A DNA stretch of 47,223 bases, taken from the NCBI GenBank assembly GCA_002431805.1, contig DJEE01000025.1, positions 1-47,223 of the forward strand. Reading direction: 5' to 3'. Shown piece by piece: positions 1 through 8,483 of this stretch (position 1 is its first letter; each line of letters begins with the position of its first letter). The DNA is from Eggerthellaceae bacterium UBA5906. Its GTDB lineage: Bacteria; Actinomycetota; Coriobacteriia; Coriobacteriales; Eggerthellaceae. The position numbers were made by a program, and so were the translations under genes. The notes under the pieces are model-generated. The model was not told the DNA's origin. It did not search any database and saw only the letters and a list, made by a program, of their open reading frames with translations.

Positions 1-52
1 AGGTTGCGCGGGCATTGTAGCACGCCGGGCAACGCTCGAAAGGTCCCAAAAT

Positions 53-91
53 AAAAAACGACCTTGCAACAAGAATATTGTTGCAAGGTCG
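53..91 (-). terminator. Rho-independent terminator after the MATE gene
   Basis: A perfect 12-bp stem (CGACCTTGCAAC paired with GTTGCAAGGTCG, 59-70 and 80-91) has a 9-nt loop. On the minus strand it is followed by a run of six T (53-58). It lies 65 nt past the MATE stop codon and closes the leftward housekeeping block. Confidence 0.85.
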
Positions 92-155
92 AAACATAAC
101 GTCCGCTATTCAGGGCAAATTGACCATGGCGCAGACGAAAGAGATGATAAAGCTT

Positions 156-1670
156 CTAGAACTTCGCTTGCAGCTCGCCGGTTTCTAGTTTGTGCAGGCG
201 CTTGAGCTCCAGCAGCACGAACACTGCCGTGGTGAAGATTGCCAGGAAGTCGGCTACCGGCACGGCAAAGTACAGCGCATCGAGGCCCGTGTAGCCCGGG
301 AACAGCGTGGGCATAATCATGGGCAGACCAATGTACAGCGGGATGAGGAACAGAATCTGACGCGTGAGCGACAGAAACACCGATTTCGCCGGCTGGCCCG
401 TTGCCTGGAAGTAGTTGGAACCCACAATCTGGAAGCCCACAAACGGGATAAGGAACAGCTGCACCTGCAGGGCGAACACGGTAAACGACAACAGATCGGG
501 GTCGGCAATGCCGAAGAAGCTGACAATCTGGCTCGAGAAGATATGCACCAGCGCCCACAGCACCACGGCCATAACCGTTGCACCCGCAATACCCCAGGCC
601 AGCGTCTTTTTCACGCGCTTGAACAGATGCGCACCGTAGTTGAAGCCCAGCAGCGGCTGAATGGCAATAGCCATGCCGATAAGCGGCAGCACCACAAACG
701 ACGCCACGCGCTGCACCACGCCGATAGACGCCAGCGCGCCCTCTGCGCCGATGGGGCTTTGCGCACCGTACATGTTCAGCAGGTTGTTCAGCACAAAGTT
801 CACAACGGCCATGCCCACCTGCACTGCGAAGCTTGCCAAACCCAGCGACAGAATCAGGCGCACGGTTTCAGCGTGTAGGGGCATTTTATGCAAATGCAGG
901 CGCATGGGGACGCCTTTCGTCAGGCAGAAGTACCACAGCACCGTGGCGCACGAAATGGCCTGGCCGCACACGGTTGCCAGCGCGCTGCCCACAACGCCCA
1001 TGCCCATGACCAGCACAAACAGTGCGTTGAACGCTGTGCAAGCCACCGCACCGATGATCATGGTGCCCAGCGCGCGGTTCGGGGCGCCGGCGGTACGGAT
1101 GAAGTTGTTCACGCCCATGCCAATGCACTGGAAAATAAAGCCCAGGCTGACGATGCGGATGAACTGCGTGGCGTAATCCCAATCCTCGGGCGTAGCGCCG
1201 GAGATGCTAAGCAGGCCGTTGATGCATGCAGGGATGAACACGATGATGGCCACGATTACCGAGACGATGATGGACAGCGTAACCGTGTTGCCCAAGCTAC
1301 GCTCGGCCTCTTCGGGCTTGCCCTCGCCCATGCGCAGGGCGGCCAAAGCGTTGCCGCCGTTGCCCACCAGCATGGCAATGGCCATGAACACCGTCATGAT
1401 GGGCATAGCAACCGTAGCCGTGGACAAGCCGATTTCGCCCATAGCCTGGCCTAGGAAGATGGAGTCGATGACGTTGTACGCGCCGTTGACCAACATGCCC
1501 AAAATGGACGGAATGGCAAACTCGGTGATCAGGCGCGGGATAGACTCCGTGCCCATGCGGGTTACTTTATCGTGTGAACCACCAGCTGCAGGGCCGACGG
1601 GTTTGCCGGGGGCTTCGGTCGGGTTGGCCGGCACGGCGGGCGCGGCGTTCGTTTCTTGCTCTTTCGTCAT
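156..1670 (-). CDS. MATE family cation-coupled efflux transporter
   Basis: This 504-residue polytopic membrane protein belongs to the MATE (MatE) family, whose members export drugs, dyes or metabolites by exchange with Na+ or H+. A hydrophilic, alanine/proline-rich N-terminal tail of about 40 residues precedes roughly twelve hydrophobic segments. The signature around FIRTAGAPNRALGTM, followed by a GVVGSALATVCGQ-like stretch, is typical of the end of the first six-helix half. The length is slightly above the usual 440-460 because of the tail. Translation starts at the ATG after an AAAGGT sequence about 15 nt upstream, which is a loose ribosome site. The substrate cannot be read from the sequence. 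The gene is the last of the leftward block, separated from birA by a dispersed inverted repeat, so it probably has its own promoter. Confidence 0.9.
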   Translation of the reverse strand: MTKEQETNAAPAVPANPTEAPGKPVGPAAGGSHDKVTRMGTESIPRLITEFAIPSILGMLVNGAYNVIDSIFLGQAMGEIGLSTATVAMPIMTVFMAIAMLVGNGGNALAALRMGEGKPEEAERSLGNTVTLSIIVSVIVAIIVFIPACINGLLSISGATPEDWDYATQFIRIVSLGFIFQCIGMGVNNFIRTAGAPNRALGTMIIGAVACTAFNALFVLVMGMGVVGSALATVCGQAISCATVLWYFCLTKGVPMRLHLHKMPLHAETVRLILSLGLASFAVQVGMAVVNFVLNNLLNMYGAQSPIGAEGALASIGVVQRVASFVVLPLIGMAIAIQPLLGFNYGAHLFKRVKKTLAWGIAGATVMAVVLWALVHIFSSQIVSFFGIADPDLLSFTVFALQVQLFLIPFVGFQIVGSNYFQATGQPAKSVFLSLTRQILFLIPLYIGLPMIMPTLFPGYTGLDALYFAVPVADFLAIFTTAVFVLLELKRLHKLETGELQAKF

Positions 1671-1875
1671 GCGGATGTGCTACCTTTCGAAAACCATATG
1701 CTCCGTTGATTTTTGTCAGTTCTTTATTGTACGACCGCAAGGCGCACAAGGACACACCCGGGCACGTTGCGTGCCCGCGACTCCATCATTCATGCATATA
1801 GCGTACAACGTACAGGGAGGCGATTGGGGCCGACCTGCATGGACAGGAAAGAATCATGCTCAAAGCCAGCGTCTG

Positions 1876-1963
1876 CGTGAACAGGGGACGGAGCGGGTGT
1901 TCACGAAAACGCTTTGGGAAACAAAAAGGTAACCGTGAACACCACCTCCGTCCCCTGTTCGCG
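1876..1963. repeat. Dispersed inverted-repeat element, family 1, copy 1
   Basis: Two arms, GTGAACAGGGGACGGAG and its near complement, flank a short core containing GGGAAA and GGTAA. Each arm also begins GTGAAC and ends near GTTCAC, so the element is a nested palindrome of about 88 bp. Four other copies with the same arms and a related core occur at 2507, 7513, 31657 and 36700. Confidence 0.85.
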
Positions 1964-1981
1964 GTTACCACTCATACGCCA

Positions 1982-2947
1982 TTAGCGGATGTGAGCTTCG
2001 CCGGAATTCGCGTAGACCGTTTTGCCTTCGGGGGTTTGCAGCATCAGGCGGCCGTCCGGGGCAACTCCTTGCACCAGCCCGGACGCCAGCACGTTGCCCG
2101 AGAGGTCTTCCATGCACACGAAACGCCCGGTCAAAGCCGCATGCTGGTCAAATTCTTCACGGAACGGCGCAAAACCATCCGCGCACCATATCGGGTACAG
2201 CTGCGAAAGCTGCTCGCACAGCGCGTCGGCAACGGTCGCGATGCGCTGCTCAACAGAGCCGGCGCCAAGCCCCAACTCGGCAAGGTACACTGGAACGTTC
2301 TTGCCTGCGGGGGGTTGCGCAGCGCCCCCGGCGGCGGCTTCGGGCCGCGCCACGTTCACGCCCACGCCTACGCACAGCGCCTTCGCATGCATTTCCGTGG
2401 AAATACCGCCAAGCTTGCGAAACGGCCGCGGCTGCCCGGGGCGAGCACCTGCCTTCGCATCGCCACCATTAGCAAGCGGCAGTCCGCCGCCCGCCTCGTT
2501 GCTATTGTGAACGGGGGACGTAGCGGCGTTCACGAAAAGCTGCCGGGAAACGCTGGGTAAACCGTGAACGCTGCTGCGTCCCCCGTTCACGGCCGCCCCT
2601 ACGTTCTCGTCGACTTCATCGTCCCACGCAACTACCAGATCGTTTGGCCATTTGACCTGCACACGGCCCTCTAGCTGCGGCAGCAAGCCCACCACTGCGC
2701 GGCGCACGGCAAGACCCACTAGCAAGCTAAGCGTGGGCAGCTGCGCCGGCGGCACATGTGGGCGCAGCAAAAACGACTGGTACATGCCGCCAACAGGGCT
2801 TTCCCATGCGCGGCCTTGACGTCCATACCCGGCAGTCTGTCGCAGCGCGCGCACCGCCATGCCTTCGGACTCCCCCGCTTCGATAGCGCGTTTGATCACG
2901 TCATTCGTGGACGTGATGGATTCATACGATTGAACACGGAACTGCAT
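1982..2947 (-). CDS. birA: Biotin-[acetyl-CoA-carboxylase] ligase with an in-frame repeat insertion
   Basis: This is a biotin-protein ligase without the N-terminal DNA-binding domain, so a pure enzyme that joins biotin to carboxylase carrier proteins through biotinyl-AMP. The start ATG follows AAAGGGG by about five nt; an upstream in-frame ATG would intrude on the neighbouring spacer and lacks such a site. Visible motifs are the STND substrate loop near residue 13, the nucleotide-binding GRQGRAW (42-48; usually GRGRRGR), KWPND (99-103), KLGGI (178-182) and GVGVNV. In the family only some ten residues separate KWPND from K-GGI; here there are about 75. Residues 120-147 are the translation of an 84-bp dispersed repeat, and low-complexity sequence rich in Gly, Ala and Pro flanks it. 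The C-terminal small domain is present. The catalytic residues remain, so activity is plausible. Confidence 0.88.
   Translation of the reverse strand: MQFRVQSYESITSTNDVIKRAIEAGESEGMAVRALRQTAGYGRQGRAWESPVGGMYQSFLLRPHVPPAQLPTLSLLVGLAVRRAVVGLLPQLEGRVQVKWPNDLVVAWDDEVDENVGAAVNGGRSSVHGLPSVSRQLFVNAATSPVHNSNEAGGGLPLANGGDAKAGARPGQPRPFRKLGGISTEMHAKALCVGVGVNVARPEAAAGGAAQPPAGKNVPVYLAELGLGAGSVEQRIATVADALCEQLSQLYPIWCADGFAPFREEFDQHAALTGRFVCMEDLSGNVLASGLVQGVAPDGRLMLQTPEGKTVYANSGEAHIR
2507..2590. repeat. Family 1 inverted repeat inside birA, copy 2
   Basis: The element runs from GTGAACGGGGGACG to its complement ending CCCCCGTTCAC and has the family core GGGAAA...GGGTAA. Its 84 bp is exactly 28 codons, and it has no stop in the birA frame, so the gene reads straight through it. 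Confidence 0.85.
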
Positions 2948-3052
2948 GAAGGCCCCTTTAGGTCTGAAAACGCTACGCACATAGACGCCCGCAGGCTTCC
3001 GGCAATCCAAAAGCAGCCTGCGGGCACACGCCAAAAGATGTTGCCAGATTCT

Positions 3053-4378
3053 TTACTTGCTAAGCTTTTCCGCTTTTCCGTAGCGCTCGGCCTCGGGCTT
3101 TGCGGCCGTTGCCACGCACACGTCGTTGGCCAGCACGTGAGAGGGGCGCAACTCTAACAGCGGCTTCACCACAAAGTCGCGTTCCAGGATGCGCGGATGC
3201 GGCAGCGTGAGCACGTCGTTGTCCGTAACGTAGAGCTGATAATCAAGAATGTCCAGGTCGCACGTGCGCGGGCCGTTCTCAATCTCGCGCACACGGCCCA
3301 GGCTGTTCTCGATGGCGTTCAGGTAACCCAACAGCTCCTTCGGCGCAATGCCCGTGCGCAGCAGCACCACGGCGTTGATGAACGTGTCCTGGTCCTCGTA
3401 GTAAGCCGGCTCGCTTTCGTAGAAGCTGGAGATGTCGATGATTTGCGAATCGGGCAGGCTGCACAGCTCGGTGATGGCCTGGTTCAGCATGGCGATTTTG
3501 CCCTCGCGTTCCTCACCGGGCTCGGCCACCAGCGGCACATTGCAGCCCATGCCCAAAAACACGTACGGGCGCAAATCGGCCAGCGCCTTTACCGTTTCGG
3601 CCACATTGTGCGTGCGCACCACGCTAGCGCCCAACTCGCACGCCATCAGCGCCTCGGTGGCGCTTACGTGGTCGCGCTCGGTGGGCTCGTCAATGTGATA
3701 TGCCCAGCCCAGGTAGCTTTTGCGCGAAATGGCCACCATCACCGGGTAGCCCAAGCGGCAGAACTCCTGGAAGTTGCGCACCAGCTCAAGCGTTTGCTGA
3801 GCCGTTTTACCGAAGCCCGGACCCGGGTCGATGCAGATGCGCTCGGGCGCAACGCCAGCAGCTTCCAGCATGGCGGCCTGGTCGCGCAAGTAGTCGCGCA
3901 CCTCTGCAACTACGTCGTCGTACTGCGGGTTTTCCTGCATGGTGCCCGGCTCGCCCTGCATGTGCATAACCACCACGCCGCAGTCGCTTGCGGTGGCAAC
4001 CTGCACCATGGCGGGGTCGCGGAAGCCCGACACGTCGTTGATAACGGCCGCGCCCGCTTCCACGCACGCCTGGGCAACCGCCGCATGACGCGTGTCGACA
4101 CTCACGCAAACGCCCTGCTCAGCAAGGGCGCGCACCACGGGAAGCACGCGGGCGATTTCCTCTTCAATGGTAACCTCGGCCGAACCGGGGCGCGTAGACT
4201 CGCCGCCCACGTCAATCATATGCGCGCCTTCGTCCAGCATCTTTTGAGCCCACGCCAGCGCAGCTTCGGGCGTGTTGTGCGTGCCGCCGTCGCTGAAGCT
4301 GTCGGGGGTAACGTTTAAGATGCCCATAATCACAGGCCTGCGCGTGTCGAACTCAAACGAGCCGCATTTCCACATCAT
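3053..4378 (-). CDS. folP-folK: Bifunctional dihydropteroate synthase / HPPK (FolP-FolK fusion)
   Basis: The protein of 441 residues joins two folate enzymes. Residues 1 to about 272 are dihydropteroate synthase: MGILNVTPDSFSDGG, the DVGGESTRPG loop, a VSVDT motif, INDVSG, and an ISRKSYLG segment near 220. From about 273 the protein is 6-hydroxymethyl-7,8-dihydropterin pyrophosphokinase, with FLGMGCNVP (usually LGSN), a YESEPAYYEDQDTFINAVV stretch, and RTCDLDILDY followed by LPHPRILERDFVV. In the pathway HPPK acts just before DHPS, so the fusion couples successive steps, but the order is the reverse of the fungal FolK-FolP arrangement. Two adjacent ATG codons (4378 and 4375) follow an AGAAAGG site; either could be used. 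The gene follows ftsH and its terminator and lies 105 nt upstream of birA. Confidence 0.93.
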   Translation of the reverse strand: MMWKCGSFEFDTRRPVIMGILNVTPDSFSDGGTHNTPEAALAWAQKMLDEGAHMIDVGGESTRPGSAEVTIEEEIARVLPVVRALAEQGVCVSVDTRHAAVAQACVEAGAAVINDVSGFRDPAMVQVATASDCGVVVMHMQGEPGTMQENPQYDDVVAEVRDYLRDQAAMLEAAGVAPERICIDPGPGFGKTAQQTLELVRNFQEFCRLGYPVMVAISRKSYLGWAYHIDEPTERDHVSATEALMACELGASVVRTHNVAETVKALADLRPYVFLGMGCNVPLVAEPGEEREGKIAMLNQAITELCSLPDSQIIDISSFYESEPAYYEDQDTFINAVVLLRTGIAPKELLGYLNAIENSLGRVREIENGPRTCDLDILDYQLYVTDNDVLTLPHPRILERDFVVKPLLELRPSHVLANDVCVATAAKPEAERYGKAEKLSK

Positions 4379-4396
4379 GCTGATTGCCTTTCTTTC

Positions 4397-4426
4397 AAAA
4401 GAAGGCGAGCCATCCGGCCCGCCTTC
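4397..4426 (-). terminator. Terminator after ftsH
   Basis: A GAAGGCG/CGCCTTC stem (4401-4407 and 4420-4426) is followed on the minus strand by TTTT. It lies 78 nt past the ftsH stop and just before the folP-folK ribosome site, so it separates the two transcripts or acts as a partial attenuator. Confidence 0.7.
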
Positions 4427-4504
4427 ATGACATACGTTGGCGCTATACGCCGTTTTGTTGCGCCGTGCGCACTGCGCGCTTCCCGCACGCCGGCCAAGCA
4501 GCGC

Positions 4505-6700
4505 TTACTGCGCCGCCGGCGGAACCGGGGGCTGCCCGCCGCCTGTGGGAGGCTGCGGCTGCTGCGGAGGCACCGGGGTTGCAGGAATCGGTTGCGCAGA
4601 GCCACTCTGTGCAACGCCGCCGTTCCAGTTCGGGTCGGCCAGCTGCTCGTCGCGGGCACGCGCCGCCGCTTCCTCGGCTTCCTTAGCGGCAATGATGTCG
4701 CCTTCGCGCTGCAGGTAGTCGTTCCACGTGTTGTTCAGCAATGCCTGGCAGGCCTCGCCTTCCACCGTTTCGCGTTCAAGCAGCACGCTTGCCATCAGGT
4801 CCATTTGCTCGCGGTGGTTGATAAGCACCTCGTAAGCGCGGTCGTGCGCTTCCTTCATGATGCGCGCAACCTCATCGTCGATGCGACGCGCCGTTTCCTC
4901 GGAGTAGTCCTGCGTGTTGCCCATATCGCGGCCCAGGAACACCTCGTGGTTAGGCTGGCCGAACACCTGTGTGCCCAGTTCGGCGGACATGCCGTACTGC
5001 GTGACCATGGCGCGGGCCATCTTCGTGGCGCGCTCCAGGTCGTTGCTGGCGCCGGTGGTCACGTCATCACAGAAGATTTCCTCGGCAACGCGTCCGCCCA
5101 TGAACACGGCCAGCTCGTCGCGCATCTCGCCGATGGTGTTGAGCACCTTGTCTTCCTTGGGAATGGACAGGGTGTAGCCCAGCGCGCGGCCGCGGCTGAT
5201 GATGCTGATCTTGTGCACGGGATCGGCCTTCGGCAGCAGGTGGCCCACCAAAGCATGGCCACTTTCGTGGTACGCGATGGTGTGCTTGGTTTGGTCGTCC
5301 ATCACGCGACCCTTGCGCTCAGGACCCGCGATAACGCGCTCCATGGACTCGCTGACTTCCTGCTGCGTGATGATCTTCTTGTTGCGGCGCGCCGTCAAAA
5401 GCGCAGCCTCGTTCAACAGGTTGGCCAGGTCAGCACCGGAAAAGCCCGGCGTCAGCTTCGCCACGTTCGCCAGGTCAACGTCGCTGCCCAGCGGCTTGTT
5501 CTTCGCGTGCACCTGCAAAATGCGCTCGCGGCCCTTCACGTCGGGCGCGTCAACCACAATCTGGCGATCGAAACGACCGGGGCGCAGCAGTGCCGGGTCA
5601 AGTACGTCGGCGCGGTTGGTGGCGGCAATAAGTACCACGGAGTCGTTGGCCTCGAAGCCGTCCATCTCAACCAGCAGCTGGTTGAGCGTTTGCTCACGCT
5701 CGTCGTGACCGCCGCCCAAGCCGGTGCCGCGCTGGCGGCCCACGGCGTCAATCTCGTCGATGAAGATGATGGACGGGCTTGCTTCCTTGGCCTGCTTGAA
5801 CAGGTCGCGCACGCGGCTTGCGCCTACGCCCACGAACATCTCAACGAAGTCGGAGCCGGAAATGCTGAAGAACGGCACGCCGGCCTCGCCGGCCACAGCG
5901 CGAGCCAGCAGCGTTTTACCGGTGCCCGGAGGGCCCACCAGCAAGCAACCGCGCGGGATTTTCGCGCCCATGGACTGGTACTTCGCGGGGTTAGCCAGGA
6001 AGTCTTTGATTTCCTGCATTTCCTCCACGGCCTCGTCAACGCCGGCCACGTCGGAAAAGTGCACGTCAGGACGCTCTTCGATGTTCTGCTTAGCCTTAGC
6101 CTTGCCGAAGTTCATCTGCGAGTTGTTCGCCTTCGACATTTGGTTGAACAGGAAGAACAGCATGGCGCCAATCAGCACAATGGGCAGCAGCGTGGTGATG
6201 ATGTCGCCCCACGGGCTGGGCGTTTGCACCTCGTACTTGATTTCGGGGTGCTGCGCCATCAGGTCCGAAAGCGAGCTGCCCGCCCATGTGCACGTGAACT
6301 TGTGCTGCGTGCCTAAGGTTTGCTGGTCAACGTCGGTGGTGCCCAGGCCCGAAAGCGACTTGCCCGTTTGCGGGTCTTTGATGGTGGCCATGCCAGCGTT
6401 CATGGCGTCAATGGCGCTGTTGAACGCGTCAGCGGCGGAGCTGCCCGCGGTGATGGCGGGATAATAGGTGCCGGTGATGGTGTAATCGCCGGCCGAGTAC
6501 GTAACTTCCGTCACGCGGTTTTGCTCAACAGCCTGCATGAACTCGGACGCAACCAGCTTGTCGGTGGTGCCTTGCGAGGCTTGCGACATGCTCATGAACT
6601 GCTGACCCACAAAGAACGCGACCAGCAGGAAAAGGACAACCGAGATGATAGTTGTCCGTGGATTGGGCTGTTGGATTTGCGGTTTGTTGTTTTGCGGCAT
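4505..6700 (-). CDS. ftsH: ATP-dependent zinc metalloprotease FtsH
   Basis: FtsH is the membrane-anchored AAA+ protease that degrades misfolded membrane proteins and short-lived regulators. The 731-residue protein has a first membrane helix at about 18-35, an extracytoplasmic domain, and a second helix before residue 180. The AAA module carries Walker A GPPGTGKT near residue 255, Walker B IIFIDEID, and an SRH segment with [19 protein letters not shown]. The zinc site is HESGH near residue 476, where most relatives have HEAGH. The C-terminal tail of about 40 residues is rich in Pro, Gln and Gly and probably disordered. The extracytoplasmic domain, about 110 residues, is longer and more polar than in E. 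coli. It follows hpt by 13 nt, the classical tilS-hpt-ftsH order, so the two are co-transcribed. Confidence 0.97.
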   Translation of the reverse strand: MPQNNKPQIQQPNPRTTIISVVLFLLVAFFVGQQFMSMSQASQGTTDKLVASEFMQAVEQNRVTEVTYSAGDYTITGTYYPAITAGSSAADAFNSAIDAMNAGMATIKDPQTGKSLSGLGTTDVDQQTLGTQHKFTCTWAGSSLSDLMAQHPEIKYEVQTPSPWGDIITTLLPIVLIGAMLFFLFNQMSKANNSQMNFGKAKAKQNIEERPDVHFSDVAGVDEAVEEMQEIKDFLANPAKYQSMGAKIPRGCLLVGPPGTGKTLLARAVAGEAGVPFFSISGSDFVEMFVGVGASRVRDLFKQAKEASPSIIFIDEIDAVGRQRGTGLGGGHDEREQTLNQLLVEMDGFEANDSVVLIAATNRADVLDPALLRPGRFDRQIVVDAPDVKGRERILQVHAKNKPLGSDVDLANVAKLTPGFSGADLANLLNEAALLTARRNKKIITQQEVSESMERVIAGPERKGRVMDDQTKHTIAYHESGHALVGHLLPKADPVHKISIISRGRALGYTLSIPKEDKVLNTIGEMRDELAVFMGGRVAEEIFCDDVTTGASNDLERATKMARAMVTQYGMSAELGTQVFGQPNHEVFLGRDMGNTQDYSEETARRIDDEVARIMKEAHDRAYEVLINHREQMDLMASVLLERETVEGEACQALLNNTWNDYLQREGDIIAAKEAEEAAARARDEQLADPNWNGGVAQSGSAQPIPATPVPPQQPQPPTGGGQPPVPPAAQ

Positions 6701-6713
6701 AGGCCTTGCTTTC

Positions 6714-7259
6714 CTAATTGTTGTAGAGCTCGGGCTTCAAAACGCCGATGTACGGCAGGTTGCGGTAGCGCTCGGCGTAATCCAGGCCGTAGCCCACGAT
6801 GAACTCATCGGGGCACTCGAAGCCCACGTACGAGCAATCAATGTGCGCCTGCGCGCGCGTTTTCTTGCGCAGCAGCGTGGCAACTTCAATGGACTTCGGG
6901 TTGCGCGCCTTCAGCGTTTTCAGCAGATACGTAAGCGTAAGGCCGGAGTCCAGCACGTCCTCGGCGATAACCACGTTTCGGCCTTCGATCTGCGAAGACA
7001 GGTCCTTCAGGATGCGAACGACGCCGGAGCTTTTCACGCCGTTGCCATACGAGGAAACGGCCATGTAGTCCATTTCGCACGGCAGCTTGATCTCGCGCGC
7101 AAGGTCGGCCATGAAGATGGCGGCGCCACGCAGAACGGAGATCAGGATGATGCCGTCGGGGTCGTCTTTGTAGTCCTCGGTGATGCCGGCGCCAATTTCG
7201 GCGACGCGCTTTTTGATGTCATCCTCGGTGAACAGGATGCGGTCGATGTCTTGGTGCAC
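6714..7259 (-). CDS. hpt: Hypoxanthine phosphoribosyltransferase
   Basis: This cytoplasmic purine-salvage enzyme converts hypoxanthine (and usually guanine) plus PRPP to the nucleotide. I place the start at a GTG codon giving MHQDIDRILFTEDDI, because AGAGG lies eight nt upstream and the resulting 181 residues match the family. An ATG 102 nt further upstream would add a tail without homology. The PRPP motif is VVIAEDVLDSGLTL, the flexible loop follows MDYMAVSSYG, and the ISVLRGAAIFMADL helix carries the pyrophosphate-binding segment. It is the middle member of a tilS-maf-hpt-ftsH set, but a 540-bp repeat-rich gap separates it from maf, so it may have its own promoter with ftsH. Confidence 0.93.
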   Translation of the reverse strand: MHQDIDRILFTEDDIKKRVAEIGAGITEDYKDDPDGIILISVLRGAAIFMADLAREIKLPCEMDYMAVSSYGNGVKSSGVVRILKDLSSQIEGRNVVIAEDVLDSGLTLTYLLKTLKARNPKSIEVATLLRKKTRAQAHIDCSYVGFECPDEFIVGYGLDYAERYRNLPYIGVLKPELYNN

Positions 7260-7512
7260 GATGATTACCTCTTCGATGCATTTTGCCTGCAAGGCGCACA
7301 AAGCGCCCTGTTTTATGAACGAGGGTAAGTTTACCATTGGCGCATTGCCAGCAAATAACAATACCGTAACGTCACATAATTACGTTGCGTCGGCCTGACG
7401 GCCGACGCACTGACTCGACGCTGCGGGGCGTTCTCGCTGACTTTAGTGAACCTGCGACGTTTTTAGCGGCAACGCTTGGACAACTCGTAGAGCCATGCCC
7501 ATATAACGCTTT

Positions 7513-7602
7513 CGTGAACGGGGGACGGAGCAGGTGTTCACGGTAGCCCTTTTATTTTCCAAAAAGTTTCTCGTGAACACCTGCTCCGTCCCCCGTTCAC
7601 GG
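7513..7602. repeat. Family 1 inverted repeat, copy 3
   Basis: Both arms (7513-7543 and 7572-7601) match the GTGAACGGGGGACGGAG consensus. The core carries TTTTCCAAAAAG, which is the family core in reverse orientation compared with copies 1 and 2. It lies in the maf-hpt gap. Confidence 0.85.
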
Positions 7603-7655
7603 TGGCCCTTTGGCAAAAGGCTTGGGCAACTCGCAGGTCTAGCAAAAGTCAGCGA

Positions 7656-7756
7656 GGGCTTCTGTGGTGCGTTGTATTGTCGCGAAGCGAGCGGGCATTG
7701 GCCTGAGGGCCATGCCCGTGAAGCTGAACGGCAAGACAACGTGCCACAGAAGCCCG
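7656..7756. repeat. Inverted repeat with nested hairpin in the maf-hpt gap
   Basis: Outer arms GGGCTTCTGTGG..CGTTGT (from 7656) and ACAACGTGCCACAGAAGCCC (ending about 7756) pair with few mismatches. Between them GGGCATTGGCC and GGCCATGCCC form an inner hairpin. The arms differ from those of family 1, so this is a separate element. Confidence 0.7.
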
Positions 7757-7769
7757 CAGCGTCGAGTCA

Positions 7770-7795
7770 TTCTGCTGTTCGGCAGAACAGCAGAA
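7770..7795. repeat. Strong hairpin just after maf
   Basis: TTCTGCTGTTC and GAACAGCAGAA form a perfect 11-bp stem with a 4-nt loop, ending five nt past the maf stop codon. There is no T run on the minus strand, so it may protect or pause the tilS-maf transcript rather than terminate it. Confidence 0.6.
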
Positions 7796-7799
7796 CAAT

Positions 7800-8483
7800 C
7801 TACTTCAGGTCGGGGAATTCTTGCAACAGGCGCGTTACGGGCAGACCAATCACGGTGTCTAGGTCGCCTTCGATGTGCTTGATGAGTTTGGCGCCCTCGC
7901 CTTGCGCTGCGTAAGCGCCCGCTTTGTCGAACGACTCGCCACACTTCAGGTATTCGGCCAGCTGCTCGTCGGTTTGCGGGTGGAACGTAACGGCGGCGCG
8001 GTCCACGAACGTGCGGAACCCCAGCGACACGTCTTCGGCATTCGGCGCGCTGACCAGCCACACCGACACAGCCGTGAGCACCTCGTGCGTGTTGTCCTGC
8101 AAACGGCGCAGCATGCGCTTGGCGTCGGACAAGCTGGCGGGCTTGCCGAAAATTTCGCCGTCGCACACCACCATGGTGTCGGCGCCGATGATTGCCGCCA
8201 TGCCCACGTAGCCTTCGCCCAGCACTTCCTGCACCACAGCGCCCGCCTTGCGTTCCGCCAGTTTTTTCACGGCCTCGGGCGGGTTTGCCATCAGGTCGGG
8301 CTCCAGCGATTCGTCAACCTCCGACACGCGGATGGTAAACTCAACGCCCTCGCGCTCCAGCAACTGCTTGCGGCGCGGGCTTCCGCTTGCCAGGATAACG
8401 TCCACATGTTGTTGCTGGTCAGCAGCTTGTTCGGCCGTTTCGGGCTGATGGTTTTCGGGCTGCGATGCTTGCTGTTCGGTCAT
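7800..8483 (-). CDS. maf: Maf family nucleotide pyrophosphatase
   Basis: Maf proteins hydrolyse dTTP, UTP or modified nucleotides to monophosphates and are linked to septum control. After a Gln/Glu-rich N-terminal tail of about 27 residues the core opens with VILASGSPRRKQLLE, containing the SxxR(R/K) phosphate-binding motif. The catalytic GADTMVV and the closing DKAGAYAAQG segment are both present. The total of 227 residues exceeds the usual 190-210 because of the tail. Its ATG overlaps the tilS stop codon in an ATGA, so the two are translationally coupled. Sitting between tilS and hpt is unusual, because those genes are commonly adjacent. The exact substrate cannot be assigned. Confidence 0.92.
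   Translation of the reverse strand: MTEQQASQPENHQPETAEQAADQQQHVDVILASGSPRRKQLLEREGVEFTIRVSEVDESLEPDLMANPPEAVKKLAERKAGAVVQEVLGEGYVGMAAIIGADTMVVCDGEIFGKPASLSDAKRMLRRLQDNTHEVLTAVSVWLVSAPNAEDVSLGFRTFVDRAAVTFHPQTDEQLAEYLKCGESFDKAGAYAAQGEGAKLIKHIEGDLDTVIGLPVTRLLQEFPDLK

Noticed and set aside
4427-6316. Long open frame (629 codons) on the plus strand
   Set aside because: It is antisense to ftsH, composed of biased His/Arg/Val/Ala codons from third-position GC, and has no ribosome site or family motif.
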